Positions 1-8,232 of a stretch of DNA of 64,000 nt are shown here, one piece after another. The number at the start of each line of letters is the position of its first letter. Positions within the stretch are counted from its first letter, which is position 1. Origin of the DNA: Treponema sp. J25 (GTDB lineage Bacteria > Spirochaetota > Spirochaetia > Treponematales > Breznakiellaceae); NCBI RefSeq assembly GCF_004343725.1, contig NZ_PTQW01000005.1, positions 62,001-126,000 of the forward strand. Reading direction: 5' to 3'. A program made the position numbers and the translations under genes. The notes below the pieces were generated by a model that worked only from the letters and a program-made list of their open reading frames with translations, had not been told where the DNA came from and did not search any database.

Positions 1-621
1 TTTAAGTCCTCTACCAATCAGGCTCCCCGCAAAGCCCTGCCCGGTCAAAAGGGGCAAACCCGGCGGGTGCGGGTAGAACTCCATATCATAGCTGATATTG
101 GGTTGGTGGGATTCCCCAATGCGGGGAAATCAAGCCTTCTTGACCGTTGTACCAACGCCCGTCCCAAGATAGCCCCCTATCCGTTTACGACGAAAATCCC
201 GAATTTGGGGGTCCTCCACCTGGAAGAGCGGGATATTGTTCTCGCGGACATTCCTGGGCTTATAGAAGGGGCCTCCCGCGGTGCGGGCCTTGGTTTTCGT
301 TTTTTAAAGCATGTAGGGCGAGCCGCAGGACTTGCCTTTCTGATCGATCTCTCCGATGATAGCTATGAAACCGCTTTTGATGTACTTCTTACGGAGCTAA
401 GAAACTATTCTCCCCTTCTGGCAGAGAAAAAACGGATCCTGGTGGGTACCAAGTTGGATCTGCCAGAAACGGAAACACGGCTTCTCCGTTTGCAACAAAA
501 GTATCCCACTGAACGGGTCCTCGGGATTTCGGTGTTTTCAGGGGTAGGCTTGCCGGAGCTCTATCGAGAATTCCTTCGTCTGGTTCATGAATTAGAACGT
601 CCAAAGGGAGATCGGTGGTGA
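1..621 (+). CDS. obgE: Obg family GTPase, C-terminal part (5' end outside window)
   Basis: The reading frame is open from base 1, so the gene starts upstream of the window. Visible is the end of the glycine-rich Obg fold (QAPRKALPGQKG) followed by the G domain: G1 GFPNAGKSS, G3 DIPGLIEGA, and a G4 motif reading TKLD instead of the usual NKxD. Obg proteins are essential GTPases that bind the large ribosomal subunit and link ribosome assembly to growth and (p)ppGpp. No C-terminal OCT extension is seen; the protein stops shortly after the G domain at Arg-Trp. Its stop overlaps the start of the nadD-yqeK gene, so the two are probably translationally coupled. Identity is secure; the part upstream is not visible. 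Confidence 0.95.
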   Translation, partial: FKSSTNQAPRKALPGQKGQTRRVRVELHIIADIGLVGFPNAGKSSLLDRCTNARPKIAPYPFTTKIPNLGVLHLEERDIVLADIPGLIEGASRGAGLGFRFLKHVGRAAGLAFLIDLSDDSYETAFDVLLTELRNYSPLLAEKKRILVGTKLDLPETETRLLRLQQKYPTERVLGISVFSGVGLPELYREFLRLVHELERPKGDRW

Positions 622-1814
622 AACTGGCGGTGTACGGGGGAAGTTTTAACCCCTTTCACTATGGGCATCGTTCTCTTGTGGAGGGAGTCTTACGGCTCGG
701 CCGGTACGATCGAATCCTGGTCATTCCTACTTATCAATCCCCCTTAAAGGAACCTCATGGGGGTGCTTCCTGGGAGGATCGACTTGACATGCTTAATGCG
801 GCCCTGGTGGGATATCCCTCTGTGACGGTGGATCTCTGTGAAATTCGGCGAGGGGGAATTTCGTATACTATCGATACTATCCGGGACATTGAGGCCCGCT
901 ATCAGCCGGAAGGTCCGATTGGCCTTGTGATGGGAGATGATGCCCTGCTAGGTTTTCACCGCTGGAAGGAAGCATCGCTTCTGGCAGAAAAGGTGGAATT
1001 TTTAGTAGGCCGACGGGAAATAACAGAGGGAACACAGAATTTCCCGTATTCTGTCAGAATGCTTCCCACCGAGGTGGTCCCCATTGCTTCCCGGGACATC
1101 CGGGAGCGGATCGCCTCCGGGAAAAGCTGGAAACACCTTGTTCCCTGTCGGGTGGCCTCCATCATTGAACAGCGAGGCTTATATGGGGCCTCATCTTTGC
1201 AGGAAAGATCACGATATTATGGTAACCTCGATGAGACCCTTCTAGACTTCTTAGAAGATCTGCTCCGATCCTGGCTTGATGGGGAGCGGTATGTTCATTC
1301 AAAAAATGTGGCCCTTTTAGCCAGTGAAATGGCGGCCCATTTTGGGTTGGATGCCCCCAGGGCCTACCTTGCGGGGCTAAGTCATGATATGTGCAAGGCC
1401 TTCTCTACGGATCGGCTTATTTCGCTGGCCCAGGAAGACGGTTTTCCGGTGGGGGTCCTGGAACAGAAAAAGCCCCCCCTTCTTCATGGGCGGGCGGCGG
1501 CGGTGCTTCTGAGCAAAACCTTTGCTATTACCGATGAAGAAGTCCTGGATGCCATTCGTTCCCATACTTTTGGGAATCCTCGTATGGGGCCCCTGGCGCA
1601 GGTTCTTTACATAGCAGATAAGATAGAACCGTCCCGACCTTTTGTTTCTCCTTTTTCAAAAAGCTGGCGGTCTTTTTCTCATCTGGAGGACCTTTTTCGA
1701 TCCGTCTTTCTCGAAAACATCCAATATTTGCAACAAAAGAATCACATGATCCACGAGGATAGTATGGAATTGCTTGCTCAGCTTACGGGAGGGAAAACCT
1801 ATGTCCCACATTAA
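618..1814 (+). CDS. nadD: Nicotinate-nucleotide adenylyltransferase fused to YqeK-type HD phosphohydrolase
   Basis: The N-terminal half (about residues 1-190) is NadD: nucleotidyltransferase motif GSFNPFHYGH, the MGDD..GFHRWKEA segment, and a C-terminal motif reading IASRDIRERI where ISxTxIR is usual. It would adenylate nicotinate mononucleotide in NAD synthesis. The C-terminal half (about 200-398) is an HD domain of the YqeK family: HSKNVALLA, GLSHDMCK, LLHG, HTFGNPRMG, ADKIEPSR. YqeK proteins hydrolyse diadenosine tetraphosphate. In many bacteria nadD and yqeK are adjacent separate genes; here they form one 399-residue frame. Two tandem GTG codons (615 and 618) are possible starts; 618 is preferred because it lies 7 nt after GGGAG. 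It overlaps obg upstream and the LCP gene downstream. Confidence 0.9.
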   Translation: MKLAVYGGSFNPFHYGHRSLVEGVLRLGRYDRILVIPTYQSPLKEPHGGASWEDRLDMLNAALVGYPSVTVDLCEIRRGGISYTIDTIRDIEARYQPEGPIGLVMGDDALLGFHRWKEASLLAEKVEFLVGRREITEGTQNFPYSVRMLPTEVVPIASRDIRERIASGKSWKHLVPCRVASIIEQRGLYGASSLQERSRYYGNLDETLLDFLEDLLRSWLDGERYVHSKNVALLASEMAAHFGLDAPRAYLAGLSHDMCKAFSTDRLISLAQEDGFPVGVLEQKKPPLLHGRAAAVLLSKTFAITDEEVLDAIRSHTFGNPRMGPLAQVLYIADKIEPSRPFVSPFSKSWRSFSHLEDLFRSVFLENIQYLQQKNHMIHEDSMELLAQLTGGKTYVPH

Positions 1815-3012
1815 AATCGAAGGGAGTGTCCTGTTGCTTCTGCTGATTGTTTCTCTCGTTATTGGGGGCGTAGTCGTTGTTGTTCTTTCGAGCACTACCG
1901 ATCCGATGGAAAAAATAATAGGAGAGGAACAGGTTCTCAACGTTCTTTTCATCCTGGAAAAAGAAGCGGTAGAACAGGTGTTGTCTGCCTATGTATTGAT
2001 GTACTATCCTCCGACCCGCAAGGCTGCAATCATCGATATCCCCCCGGAAACAGGACTCATTATAAAAAACCTGAATCGGGTAGATAGTATTGATATTTTG
2101 TATAAGCGTTGGAATGTAGAACCTTTTACGAAAGAAGTGGCAAACCTTCTGGGAATTCCCCTTCATTTTACGCTGGTTTTCTCCCAGGATCGGCTCCTTA
2201 AATTGGTCGATCTTATGGATGGCCTTTCGGTTTTTATTCCTCAAGAGCTAGAATATGAAGAAGGAGGAAAAAAGAAAATCATACTTCCCACAGGAAGAGT
2301 CACCCTTGATGGGGCTAAAACCTTGCAATACCTCAATTATCGAATGCCAGAGGAAGAAATAGAAAGCCCAGAACAACGGAGTAGTAAAATATTCCTCGCC
2401 CTGCTACGCCGGTTGCAAGAACGATTTTCCTTTATGCAGCAACCAGAGGTATGGAAGGTAAGTAAAACCTGCTTTGTCACCCCTCTTTCTGACGAACATT
2501 TACAGCGTTTATTAACAGAGGTGCTCCGTTTAGATACCGAACGGGTGGCTATGCACCGAATTTCAGGTTTGTATCGGGAAGTGTCAGGAAAGAGGTTGCT
2601 TTTCCCTTCGTATGAAGGAGAATTAATCCGGGAGGTGGTACGGCAGAATGTGTCTCTTCTGGTGCGGCAACAGGAGGGTAACATTCCTGATCGGGTGTTT
2701 ACCCTGGAAATTCTTAACGGAACTCCCCTTTCGGGGTTAGCCCGTAGAACTGGAGAGCTCATGAAAGGGTTTGGCTATGATGTTATTTCCACAGGTAATG
2801 CGGAACGGAACGATTATGAAAAGACCCTTATTATTGATAGAACAAACTATCCGGATATGACCAAACAGCTTTCTGGTCTTCTTCGTTGTACGAATATTGT
2901 GCAGGAACGGCCTAACACAGAAGAAAACACTGAATTAAGCCTTGAAACGTATCGGGCTGATTATACTATAATACTGGGAAAGGATTTTAATGGAAGGTAT
3001 GTCGTTCGTTGA
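1801..3012 (+). CDS. LytR-CpsA-Psr (LCP) family protein with LytR C-terminal domain
   Basis: The 403-residue product begins with a short cytoplasmic stretch and one hydrophobic helix (residues about 8-28), then an extracytoplasmic LCP-like region (about 40-220: DIPPETGLII, ILPTGRVTLDGAKTLQYLNYR, EQRSSKIF) and a LytR_C-like domain near 295-390 (LEILNGTPLSGLARRTGELM). LCP enzymes attach undecaprenyl-linked glycopolymers to cell-wall acceptors; in this lineage the acceptor is unknown. ATG 1801 was chosen over an upstream TTG because GGGAGGG lies 6 nt before it. It overlaps the end of nadD-yqeK and the start of rsfS, as in an operon. The usual Arg-rich LCP active site is only partly recognisable, so catalytic activity is uncertain. 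Confidence 0.75.
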   Translation: MSHIKIEGSVLLLLLIVSLVIGGVVVVVLSSTTDPMEKIIGEEQVLNVLFILEKEAVEQVLSAYVLMYYPPTRKAAIIDIPPETGLIIKNLNRVDSIDILYKRWNVEPFTKEVANLLGIPLHFTLVFSQDRLLKLVDLMDGLSVFIPQELEYEEGGKKKIILPTGRVTLDGAKTLQYLNYRMPEEEIESPEQRSSKIFLALLRRLQERFSFMQQPEVWKVSKTCFVTPLSDEHLQRLLTEVLRLDTERVAMHRISGLYREVSGKRLLFPSYEGELIREVVRQNVSLLVRQQEGNIPDRVFTLEILNGTPLSGLARRTGELMKGFGYDVISTGNAERNDYEKTLIIDRTNYPDMTKQLSGLLRCTNIVQERPNTEENTELSLETYRADYTIILGKDFNGRYVVR

Positions 3013-3361
3013 TTATGAAGGGGCATCAAAAGAATTAGGGCAACTTCTTGTGGAACACAAGGGGCAGAAAGTGGTAGTCCTGGATTTACGATCCCTTAAC
3101 ACATGGACTGATTTTTTTATTATTGCCACCACCACAAGTTATACTCATCAGCAGGGGCTCCATAAATACATCAAGGAATATGCGGCAAATAAAAAGCTTA
3201 CCATTCTGCATCGCCATCGCCGCTCTCCGGCGGATGATGAATGGAGCCTTATCGATATGGGACCTATTGTGATTCATCTTATGAGTGATCGGGCCCGCTC
3301 TTTCTATGAACTTGAACGGTTGTGGAATGGTGCCCCAGTCATCTGGAAGGAAGAGGAGTGA
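2990..3361 (+). CDS. rsfS: Ribosomal silencing factor RsfS (YbeB/Iojap)
   Basis: A 123-residue protein of usual length for the DUF143/Iojap family. Motifs seen: DLRSLNTWTDFFIIATTTS, a central KEYAA segment, and the C-terminal signature WSLIDMGPIVIHLMSDRARSFYELERLW. RsfS binds ribosomal protein uL14 and blocks subunit joining in starvation. It overlaps the LCP gene by 23 nt; ATG 2990 follows AAGGA, and a second in-frame ATG at 2999 is an alternative. Position after nadD is a common bacterial arrangement, which supports the call. Confidence 0.93.
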   Translation: MEGMSFVDYEGASKELGQLLVEHKGQKVVVLDLRSLNTWTDFFIIATTTSYTHQQGLHKYIKEYAANKKLTILHRHRRSPADDEWSLIDMGPIVIHLMSDRARSFYELERLWNGAPVIWKEEE

Positions 3362-3431
3362 TAGCTTCTTCTCCCTTAGGGGGCTTTATCTTCGAAAAGG
3401 GCTTTCGTGGAGAGTAGCGGGGATTTTTGGG

Positions 3432-3460
3432 GGTACCTCTTACCAAAGGTAAGAGGTACC
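3432..3460. terminator. Perfect 13-bp inverted repeat with AAA loop between convergent genes
   Basis: The arms GGTACCTCTTACC and GGTAAGAGGTACC pair without mismatch around a three-base AAA loop, and a flanking G/T adds a wobble pair. It lies between the ends of rsfS (+) and the acidic-protein gene (-), so it could end transcription from both sides. Neither side has a clear T tract, so intrinsic termination is not proven; a protein-binding palindrome is the alternative. Confidence 0.55.
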
Positions 3461-3491
3461 TGACCAGTAGAAAAAGCGTTCTCAGGAGAGC

Positions 3492-3803
3492 TTATTCTTC
3501 AAAATCGTCGTAATCTACATCATCGTCGTAGTCGTAATCTTCGTCTTCGTCGTCAAAGTCCTCATCTTCTTCATCGTCGAAGTCTTCGTCGAAATCGTCC
3601 TCTTCGTCGTAATCTTCATCATCAAAATCATCATCCATATCATCGAAATCTTCGTCTTCGTCGAGATCTTCGTCCTCAAAATCTTCGTCGTAGTCGTCAT
3701 CATCAAATGCTGCCACTGGGAATGGCAGATCCGTTTCCTGCCCGAAGGTGACTGGCCATACTTCGAGCGTTTCCTCGGTATCAATGGTCTGGTAGGTACC
3801 CAT
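3492..3803 (-). CDS. Small, extremely acidic protein with Asp/Glu-aromatic tail
   Basis: No family is recognised. With start ATG at 3803 (GGAG 6 nt upstream) the protein has 103 residues. The first 33 residues look ordinary (MGTYQTIDTEETLEVWPVTF and on). The remaining 70 residues contain 55 Asp/Glu and 12 Phe/Tyr spaced every 3-10 residues, with no Lys or Arg at all. The tail resembles the acidic tail of the RNA polymerase delta subunit, but the HARE-HTH head of that family is missing. A role as a nucleic-acid mimic, basic-protein chaperone or cation binder is possible but unproved. The downstream side is convergent with rsfS. Codon repetition (GAT/GAC/GAA) makes the DNA low-complexity. Confidence 0.75.
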   Translation of the reverse strand: MGTYQTIDTEETLEVWPVTFGQETDLPFPVAAFDDDDYDEDFEDEDLDEDEDFDDMDDDFDDEDYDEEDDFDEDFDDEEDEDFDDEDEDYDYDDDVDYDDFEE

Positions 3804-3912
3804 ACGATTCTCCATATAAAAAAGATTTGGCTTGTTATAGCTCACTGGCTCTCTATCCTCATTGAAACATAAGGGAGAGATTTACTTCCTGTCAACAGGT
3901 TTTTATCTCAAT

Positions 3913-4395
3913 TTATGGATTTTTTATTCCCAGAATGCAATAAAAGTAACCAAATTCCCCTTGTATTTGATACCCCCATTCTTCAGATATATGGGGAAGT
4001 ACTGGGTCAATACCATTGCCCGCAATAAGCGTTGGAGGAGTAATAAGCACTTCAATGCCATTTATTGATTCTAATCCTGCCAATCTTCCTGCTATTTGGT
4101 TGGCCACTTCTGCTATGGCATGCCGTTGATAACTTACAGGATCAACTCCAGAAGGAGTTTCCATCTGGAGGTGGGCGTTAAGATAGGTTGTAAAAGAAGC
4201 TCCCATCGTTTCGGGCATTATGAGCAGAATATGCCCTTTCCATCCTCCTACGATTCCCACTAATACCACGACTTCGTTCTTTTTGTCTTTAAAGGAAATG
4301 GGTGATACTGGCGTATAAGTAAGATTTGTAAATCCAATTTCTTCCAATACTTCTTTTATGGCCTGTTTTAACAGAATTGCATATGACTGTTCCAT
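3913..4395 (-). CDS. cheX: CheX-type CheY-P phosphatase
   Basis: The 160-residue product matches the CheX/CheC fold: GIVGGWKGHILLIMPETMGASF, then the catalytic ExxN helix in AIAEVANQIAGRL, and the typical PPTLIAGNG segment near the end. In spirochaetes CheX removes phosphate from CheY-P and resets the flagellar motor signal. The gene stands alone, about 9.5 kb from the che cluster in this window. ATG 4395 is chosen over the upstream TTG 4431 because the protein alignment begins there and a strong promoter lies between the two. No Shine-Dalgarno precedes 4395; the mRNA may be leaderless. Confidence 0.85.
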   Translation of the reverse strand: MEQSYAILLKQAIKEVLEEIGFTNLTYTPVSPISFKDKKNEVVVLVGIVGGWKGHILLIMPETMGASFTTYLNAHLQMETPSGVDPVSYQRHAIAEVANQIAGRLAGLESINGIEVLITPPTLIAGNGIDPVLPHISEEWGYQIQGEFGYFYCILGIKNP

Positions 4396-4402
4396 AAAGA
4401 TG

Positions 4403-4431
4403 AGTATAGGGGGTGAAGAGCGGATGGTCAA
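4403..4431 (-). promoter_or_regulatory. Sigma-70-type promoter of cheX, -10 box 7 nt before the ATG
   Basis: On the minus strand TTGACC (4426-4431) and TATACT (4403-4408) are separated by 17 bp. The ATG is at 4395, so a start site 7-8 nt after the -10 box falls on or next to the start codon. This predicts a leaderless transcript. Confidence 0.7.
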
Positions 4432-4501
4432 TGTAATTTTAGATAAACTAGTGGTTGTTTAACAGACATGGTACTGGTCTCGTAAGATACAGGGGACCCC
4501 C

Positions 4502-4529
4502 TTTACAAAGAGCTTGATTTCTGTATAAT
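4502..4529 (+). promoter_or_regulatory. Sigma-70-type promoter of ispE, -10 box 10 nt before the ATG
   Basis: TTTACA (4502-4507), 16-bp spacer, perfect TATAAT (4524-4529), then TGCCCCTACC and the ATG at 4540. Expected 5' leader is 0-4 nt and there is no Shine-Dalgarno. Confidence 0.7.
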
Positions 4530-4539
4530 TGCCCCTACC

Positions 4540-5427
4540 ATGGAGTATGAAGTAGTAAGGAAGGCGCCGGCAAAAATCAACCTTCATCTCCATGTGGGAC
4601 CCCGCCGAGAGGATGGCTTTCACGAGATTGAAAGCCTTTTCCTGGCCCTGGAGTTGGGAGATACCATTCGATTAACGGTCGGTGCTAAGGAAGGTGCCTG
4701 CGATGTCGTTATGCCAGGGCCGGTAGCACCGGAGGATAACATTGTAAGCCGGGTAGTATCTCTTTTTAGAGCCGTTACGGGGTGGAAAGCGGGAGTCCGG
4801 ATTGAAATAGAAAAGCGTCTTCCCCTCGGTGCAGGCCTTGGGGGAGGGTCTTCCGATGCGGCTGCGGTGTTAAAAGGGCTAGAGAGCCTGAGTGGAAAGG
4901 TGCTTCCCCGGGAAGTGTTATGGGATATGGCGAGCCGACTGGGGAGTGATGTTCCCTTTTTTTTGGAGCCTGGCGCTGCATATGTACGGGGACGGGGAGA
5001 AATAGTAGAACCGCTTCCTTTTCCATACCATATGCCAATTGTGCTGGTGAATCCGGGTATTCACAGTGATACGGCCAGGGCGTACAGGATGTTAGATAGG
5101 GCTCGAGAAAGGGGGGATCTTCCCTGTTCTCAGCCCCTGGGAAAGCAGGCTTTAAAGGATGCCCTTGAAGGGAATGTAGAGGGCTGGCCATTTTATAATG
5201 ATTTTTTAAATCTTTTTTTGGGAGAAACGGAGGGAAGTTTCCAGGAAATATATCAAAGGCTTATAGGGGATCTAAAAACAACAGAAGCCCTGTTTGTAAG
5301 CATGAGCGGATCCGGGTCTACCTGTTTTGGGGTTTTTAAAGATACGGTGCATGCTCAGGAAGCGGCACGGTGGCTTTCTTCCCGATGGAATTTTGTGGAA
5401 TTAACATTTCCTCTTGCGCGCTTGTAA
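4540..5427 (+). CDS. ispE: 4-diphosphocytidyl-2-C-methyl-D-erythritol kinase
   Basis: GHMP kinase of 295 residues, normal for IspE. It phosphorylates the 2-hydroxyl of CDP-ME in the MEP isoprenoid pathway. Seen: N-terminal KAPAKINLHLHVGPRREDGFHEI, the glycine-rich ATP loop PLGAGLGGGSSDAAAVL, the SDVPFFLEPG motif, and the C-terminal MSGSGSTCFG. The family start matches the ATG at 4540, so the missing ribosome binding site is not due to a wrong start. It is divergent from cheX and followed by spoVG, an arrangement also seen in Gram-positive bacteria. Confidence 0.95.
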   Translation: MEYEVVRKAPAKINLHLHVGPRREDGFHEIESLFLALELGDTIRLTVGAKEGACDVVMPGPVAPEDNIVSRVVSLFRAVTGWKAGVRIEIEKRLPLGAGLGGGSSDAAAVLKGLESLSGKVLPREVLWDMASRLGSDVPFFLEPGAAYVRGRGEIVEPLPFPYHMPIVLVNPGIHSDTARAYRMLDRARERGDLPCSQPLGKQALKDALEGNVEGWPFYNDFLNLFLGETEGSFQEIYQRLIGDLKTTEALFVSMSGSGSTCFGVFKDTVHAQEAARWLSSRWNFVELTFPLARL

Positions 5428-5484
5428 GGTACAGTAGTACAATGGTACTACAGTATACCTGGGCCAAAAAAGGGGAGATGCGCC

Positions 5485-5766
5485 ATGGAGATCACCGACA
5501 TCAGAATTCGGAAGGTGGCCGGAGAAGGGAAGTTAAAGGCATACGTGACGGTTACATTTGACGATTGTTTTGTCGTTCACAATGTAAAAATCATTGAGGG
5601 CAAGAGCGGAGTGTTTATTGCGATGCCCAGTAGGAAAACCCGCTCAGGGGAATATAAGGATGTGGCTCATCCTATTCATCCTGAGTTTCGGGCGGAACTA
5701 CAGAAGAGAATCCTGGAGGTATATGATTCGGGGAACGTCCAGGATGATCCAACAGTAGAATTATGA
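5485..5766 (+). CDS. spoVG: SpoVG family regulator
   Basis: A 93-residue protein starting MEITDIRIRKV, with the family signature SGVFIAMPSRKTRSGEYKDVAHPI. SpoVG proteins are small site-specific DNA- and RNA-binding regulators found in Firmicutes and spirochaetes. ATG 5485 follows GGGGAG with 7 nt spacing. It sits 57 nt after ispE and directly before tRNA-Gln, so the three may share a transcript. Regulatory targets cannot be read from the sequence. Confidence 0.95.
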   Translation: MEITDIRIRKVAGEGKLKAYVTVTFDDCFVVHNVKIIEGKSGVFIAMPSRKTRSGEYKDVAHPIHPEFRAELQKRILEVYDSGNVQDDPTVEL

Positions 5767-5772
5767 AATCTT

Positions 5773-5844
5773 TGGGACGTCGGCAAGCGGTAAGCCACCG
5801 GGTTTTGGTTCCGGCATTCGCAGGTTCGAATCCTGCCGTCCCAG
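5773..5844 (+). tRNA. tRNA-Gln (anticodon TTG)
   Basis: Acceptor arms TGGGACG and CGTCCCA pair fully, discriminator G. The anticodon stem CCGGG/TCCGG (last pair G-T) encloses TTTTGGT, giving anticodon TTG. The T arm GCAGG TTCGAAT CCTGC is perfect. CCA is not encoded. The gene lies 6 nt after the spoVG stop codon. Confidence 0.95.
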
Positions 5845-5890
5845 GTATTTTCCTGTTTTACAGGATGCGGATGGAGCGAAGGAGAGAAGA

Positions 5891-6499
5891 ATGGAACACG
5901 TGGTGCTTACAGCCCAGAAAAGAACCGGTCTCGGATCCGGCTATGCGGCTCGTCTTCGGCGGAATGGTCGGCTTCCAGCGGTAGTGTATGGGGCAGAAGG
6001 GAAGGCTTTCCCTATTGAACTCAATACCTTGGAATTTGCCAAAGGAATAAAGGGAATTTCTGAAAGTACACTTATCAATTTGTCCATTGATGGGGTTTCG
6101 CATGAGGTTTTTATTAAGGACCTGCAACGGGATATCCTGACGGGCAAATTTGTTCACGTGGATTTTTACGAAGTGGAAAAGAGTAAGGCCCTCCATGCAA
6201 AAGTGCCGGTACGTATTCTCGGTACCGCTGAAGGGGTTCGTCAGGGAGGAATTCTGGAAGTTCCCATCCATGAAGTGGAGGTGGAATGTCTTCCTAAAGA
6301 CTTACCTGAACATATTGATGTGGATGTTTCTAGGCTGGGTGCAAACCAGTCTCTCCATGTACGAGATTTGGTTCCCCCTCAGGGTGTGAAGTTCTTATCC
6401 AGTCCTGACATGGTAGTGGCGACGGTAAAATTTGCTAAGGTAGAAGGAACCGCTGCTCCTGAAGCTGCTGCTGTCTCGGAAACTGCTCCAAAAGCGTAA
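5891..6499 (+). CDS. rplY: 50S ribosomal protein L25, long CTC/TL5 type
   Basis: A 202-residue protein with the L25 5S-rRNA-binding domain (VVLTAQKRTGLGSGYAARLRRNGRLPAVVYG, then IKDLQRDILTGKFVHVDFYEV) and the beta-rich C-terminal domain of CTC/TL5 proteins (PVRILGTAEGVRQGGILE, IEVECLPKDLP-like). It binds the 5S rRNA on the large subunit. An Ala/Glu-rich tail ends the protein. GGAGAG precedes ATG 5891. A pth gene, often next to rplY, is not here; tilS follows after about 200 nt. Confidence 0.95.
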   Translation: MEHVVLTAQKRTGLGSGYAARLRRNGRLPAVVYGAEGKAFPIELNTLEFAKGIKGISESTLINLSIDGVSHEVFIKDLQRDILTGKFVHVDFYEVEKSKALHAKVPVRILGTAEGVRQGGILEVPIHEVEVECLPKDLPEHIDVDVSRLGANQSLHVRDLVPPQGVKFLSSPDMVVATVKFAKVEGTAAPEAAAVSETAPKA

Positions 6500-6699
6500 T
6501 TCTCTATGAGGAGGGAATTATCAAGTTTTCAGAGAGTACAAAATGCGGATAGGGGCGGGCCTGTACGTTAAAGGATAAGGGTTGTTGTCCTAAGAAAATA
6601 GATATGTAAAAGGAAGAAGTTTTTCCCTTTTGCGGTGTTACAGGCTACTGTGTTTCTGTGAGGGGCTTCTTAAAAAAGTCTGAAAAAGGTAGCCATGAC

Positions 6700-8232
6700 A
6701 TGAAAGTAAAGAACCTGGAGGAGAACGTTGGCCGCTTTGAGCGGATTGTGAAAGACAATCTCCTCCAGAGTAGTGTTTCCTTTGAAAAAACAACTTTTCT
6801 TGTGGGAGTTTCGGGGGGCGCTGACTCAATGGCGCTCCTCGTGGCTCTCCAGCACCTTCAAGTAAAACTAGGATATACGCTCCATTGTGTTCATGTGAAT
6901 CACAACCTGCGGGGCGAAGAAAGTAGGGCGGATGCTCTCTTCGTGAAGGAATTTTGTGCACGCCGAGAGATTCCCTGCACGGTGGTACAGATCCAGGCTG
7001 GAAGTATAGAACGGTGGGCCCGAGAAAAAAGATCTGGTATAGAAGCCGCGGCCCGGCATTTTCGGTATAGGGTTTTTAAAAAAATTTTCCACCGTGTCCG
7101 GGCAAATTTTCTGGTGTTAGGCCACACCAAGAGTGATGCCTTGGAAACGCTCTTGATGCGGATCCTCCGGGGCTCAGGACCGGCAGGCCTTTCGACTATG
7201 CCCCTGCGGCGGGGCGTCATTGTTCGTCCCTTGCTTACCTTTGAACGGAACGAAATAGAGCAATATCTTGCTAGTCAGAAAATTCCCTATCGAACTGATA
7301 GCACCAACCAGGATATCCATTATTTACGAAACGCGATTCGACATCTCTTGGTGCCGGTTTTAGAGAGCCACTTCCCTTCCTGGAAGAATAACCTTCTTTC
7401 CCTCGGAGAAACCCAGCGAATGGTGTATGATTACCTGTCGCAAGAGGTACATCGCCAGCTTTCCTGGGAAGAAAATCCAGCACCGGCGCTACCGTTCCTC
7501 CCTGAAACGCCGGCATGTCGGGGATGGGACCGGCGAACAAGGGTGGACGTATTCTGGAATTTACCTCCCCTGTTGCAGGAAGAGGCCCTCTTCCAGGGGA
7601 TCGATGGGATCCTGCGGAAAGAAAAAAGAAAAAGGGCCCGTTTTTTTTCTCCTGATCCCCTGTTGTCCCCTGGGGCAGTTCCACGGCGAAAGGGAATTCG
7701 GGCCTTTCTTAAAGAAAAACCCTCCCGTGCCATGGTTGGGCCCTGTATGGTATGGCAAGAGGGACCCTATGTGTATCTCCAGACTGCCTGGGGTTCCCAA
7801 TGGAGCAGAGGGGGAGCCCTCTCTCTTGATGCGCCGGGATCGTATGCTTTCGAAGGAATGATCATTACCCTTTCTTTACTCTCTGCTGAAGGGTCTTTGA
7901 TGGCTAGTGGTACCCCTGGTATTCCAAAAGGAGAATCGAAAAGAGGGGATCCAGAGATTTTTGTGGGGTATCTACCCCTTCTTATTCGTTCCCCCTATCC
8001 GGAAGATCGTCTTGTGTATCGGGGGAAAAAACGTACTATTCGGGAACTCCTGGGAAAGAAAAAAGATGAAGCCCTTCGTTTGTTTGTACTTGAAGACCTT
8101 GAGGGTATTGCAGGATATCTGGTATTAGATATACATTCAAAGGTACATGTCTGGCAGCGGGATGCTTCTTTTACTGAAGGAAAAGAAGCGATGCCAGTAC
8201 TGATACACGTTCGGGGGTCCTATGTCGGATGA
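6700..8232 (+). CDS. tilS: tRNA(Ile)-lysidine synthase
   Basis: N-type ATP pyrophosphatase with the PP-loop VSGGADSMALL. It converts C34 of the CAT-anticodon tRNA-Ile to lysidine, changing it from Met to Ile identity. Further motifs: HVNHNLRGEESRADA, GIEAAARHFRYRVF, LGHTKSDALETLLMRILRGSG, and RPLLTFERNEIEQYL. The extra C-terminal domains make it 510 residues, at the long end of the family. ATG 6700 is chosen over GTG 6658 because the extra 14 residues have no family counterpart; AAAGG lies 10 nt upstream. The end overlaps ftsH by 11 nt, the common tilS-ftsH order of bacteria. Confidence 0.93.
   Translation: MKVKNLEENVGRFERIVKDNLLQSSVSFEKTTFLVGVSGGADSMALLVALQHLQVKLGYTLHCVHVNHNLRGEESRADALFVKEFCARREIPCTVVQIQAGSIERWAREKRSGIEAAARHFRYRVFKKIFHRVRANFLVLGHTKSDALETLLMRILRGSGPAGLSTMPLRRGVIVRPLLTFERNEIEQYLASQKIPYRTDSTNQDIHYLRNAIRHLLVPVLESHFPSWKNNLLSLGETQRMVYDYLSQEVHRQLSWEENPAPALPFLPETPACRGWDRRTRVDVFWNLPPLLQEEALFQGIDGILRKEKRKRARFFSPDPLLSPGAVPRRKGIRAFLKEKPSRAMVGPCMVWQEGPYVYLQTAWGSQWSRGGALSLDAPGSYAFEGMIITLSLLSAEGSLMASGTPGIPKGESKRGDPEIFVGYLPLLIRSPYPEDRLVYRGKKRTIRELLGKKKDEALRLFVLEDLEGIAGYLVLDIHSKVHVWQRDASFTEGKEAMPVLIHVRGSYVG

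Noticed and set aside
3520-3710. Tandem repeat or CRISPR-like array in the acidic-protein gene
   Set aside because: The repetition is codon-level (Asp/Glu codons) with no fixed repeat and spacer units.
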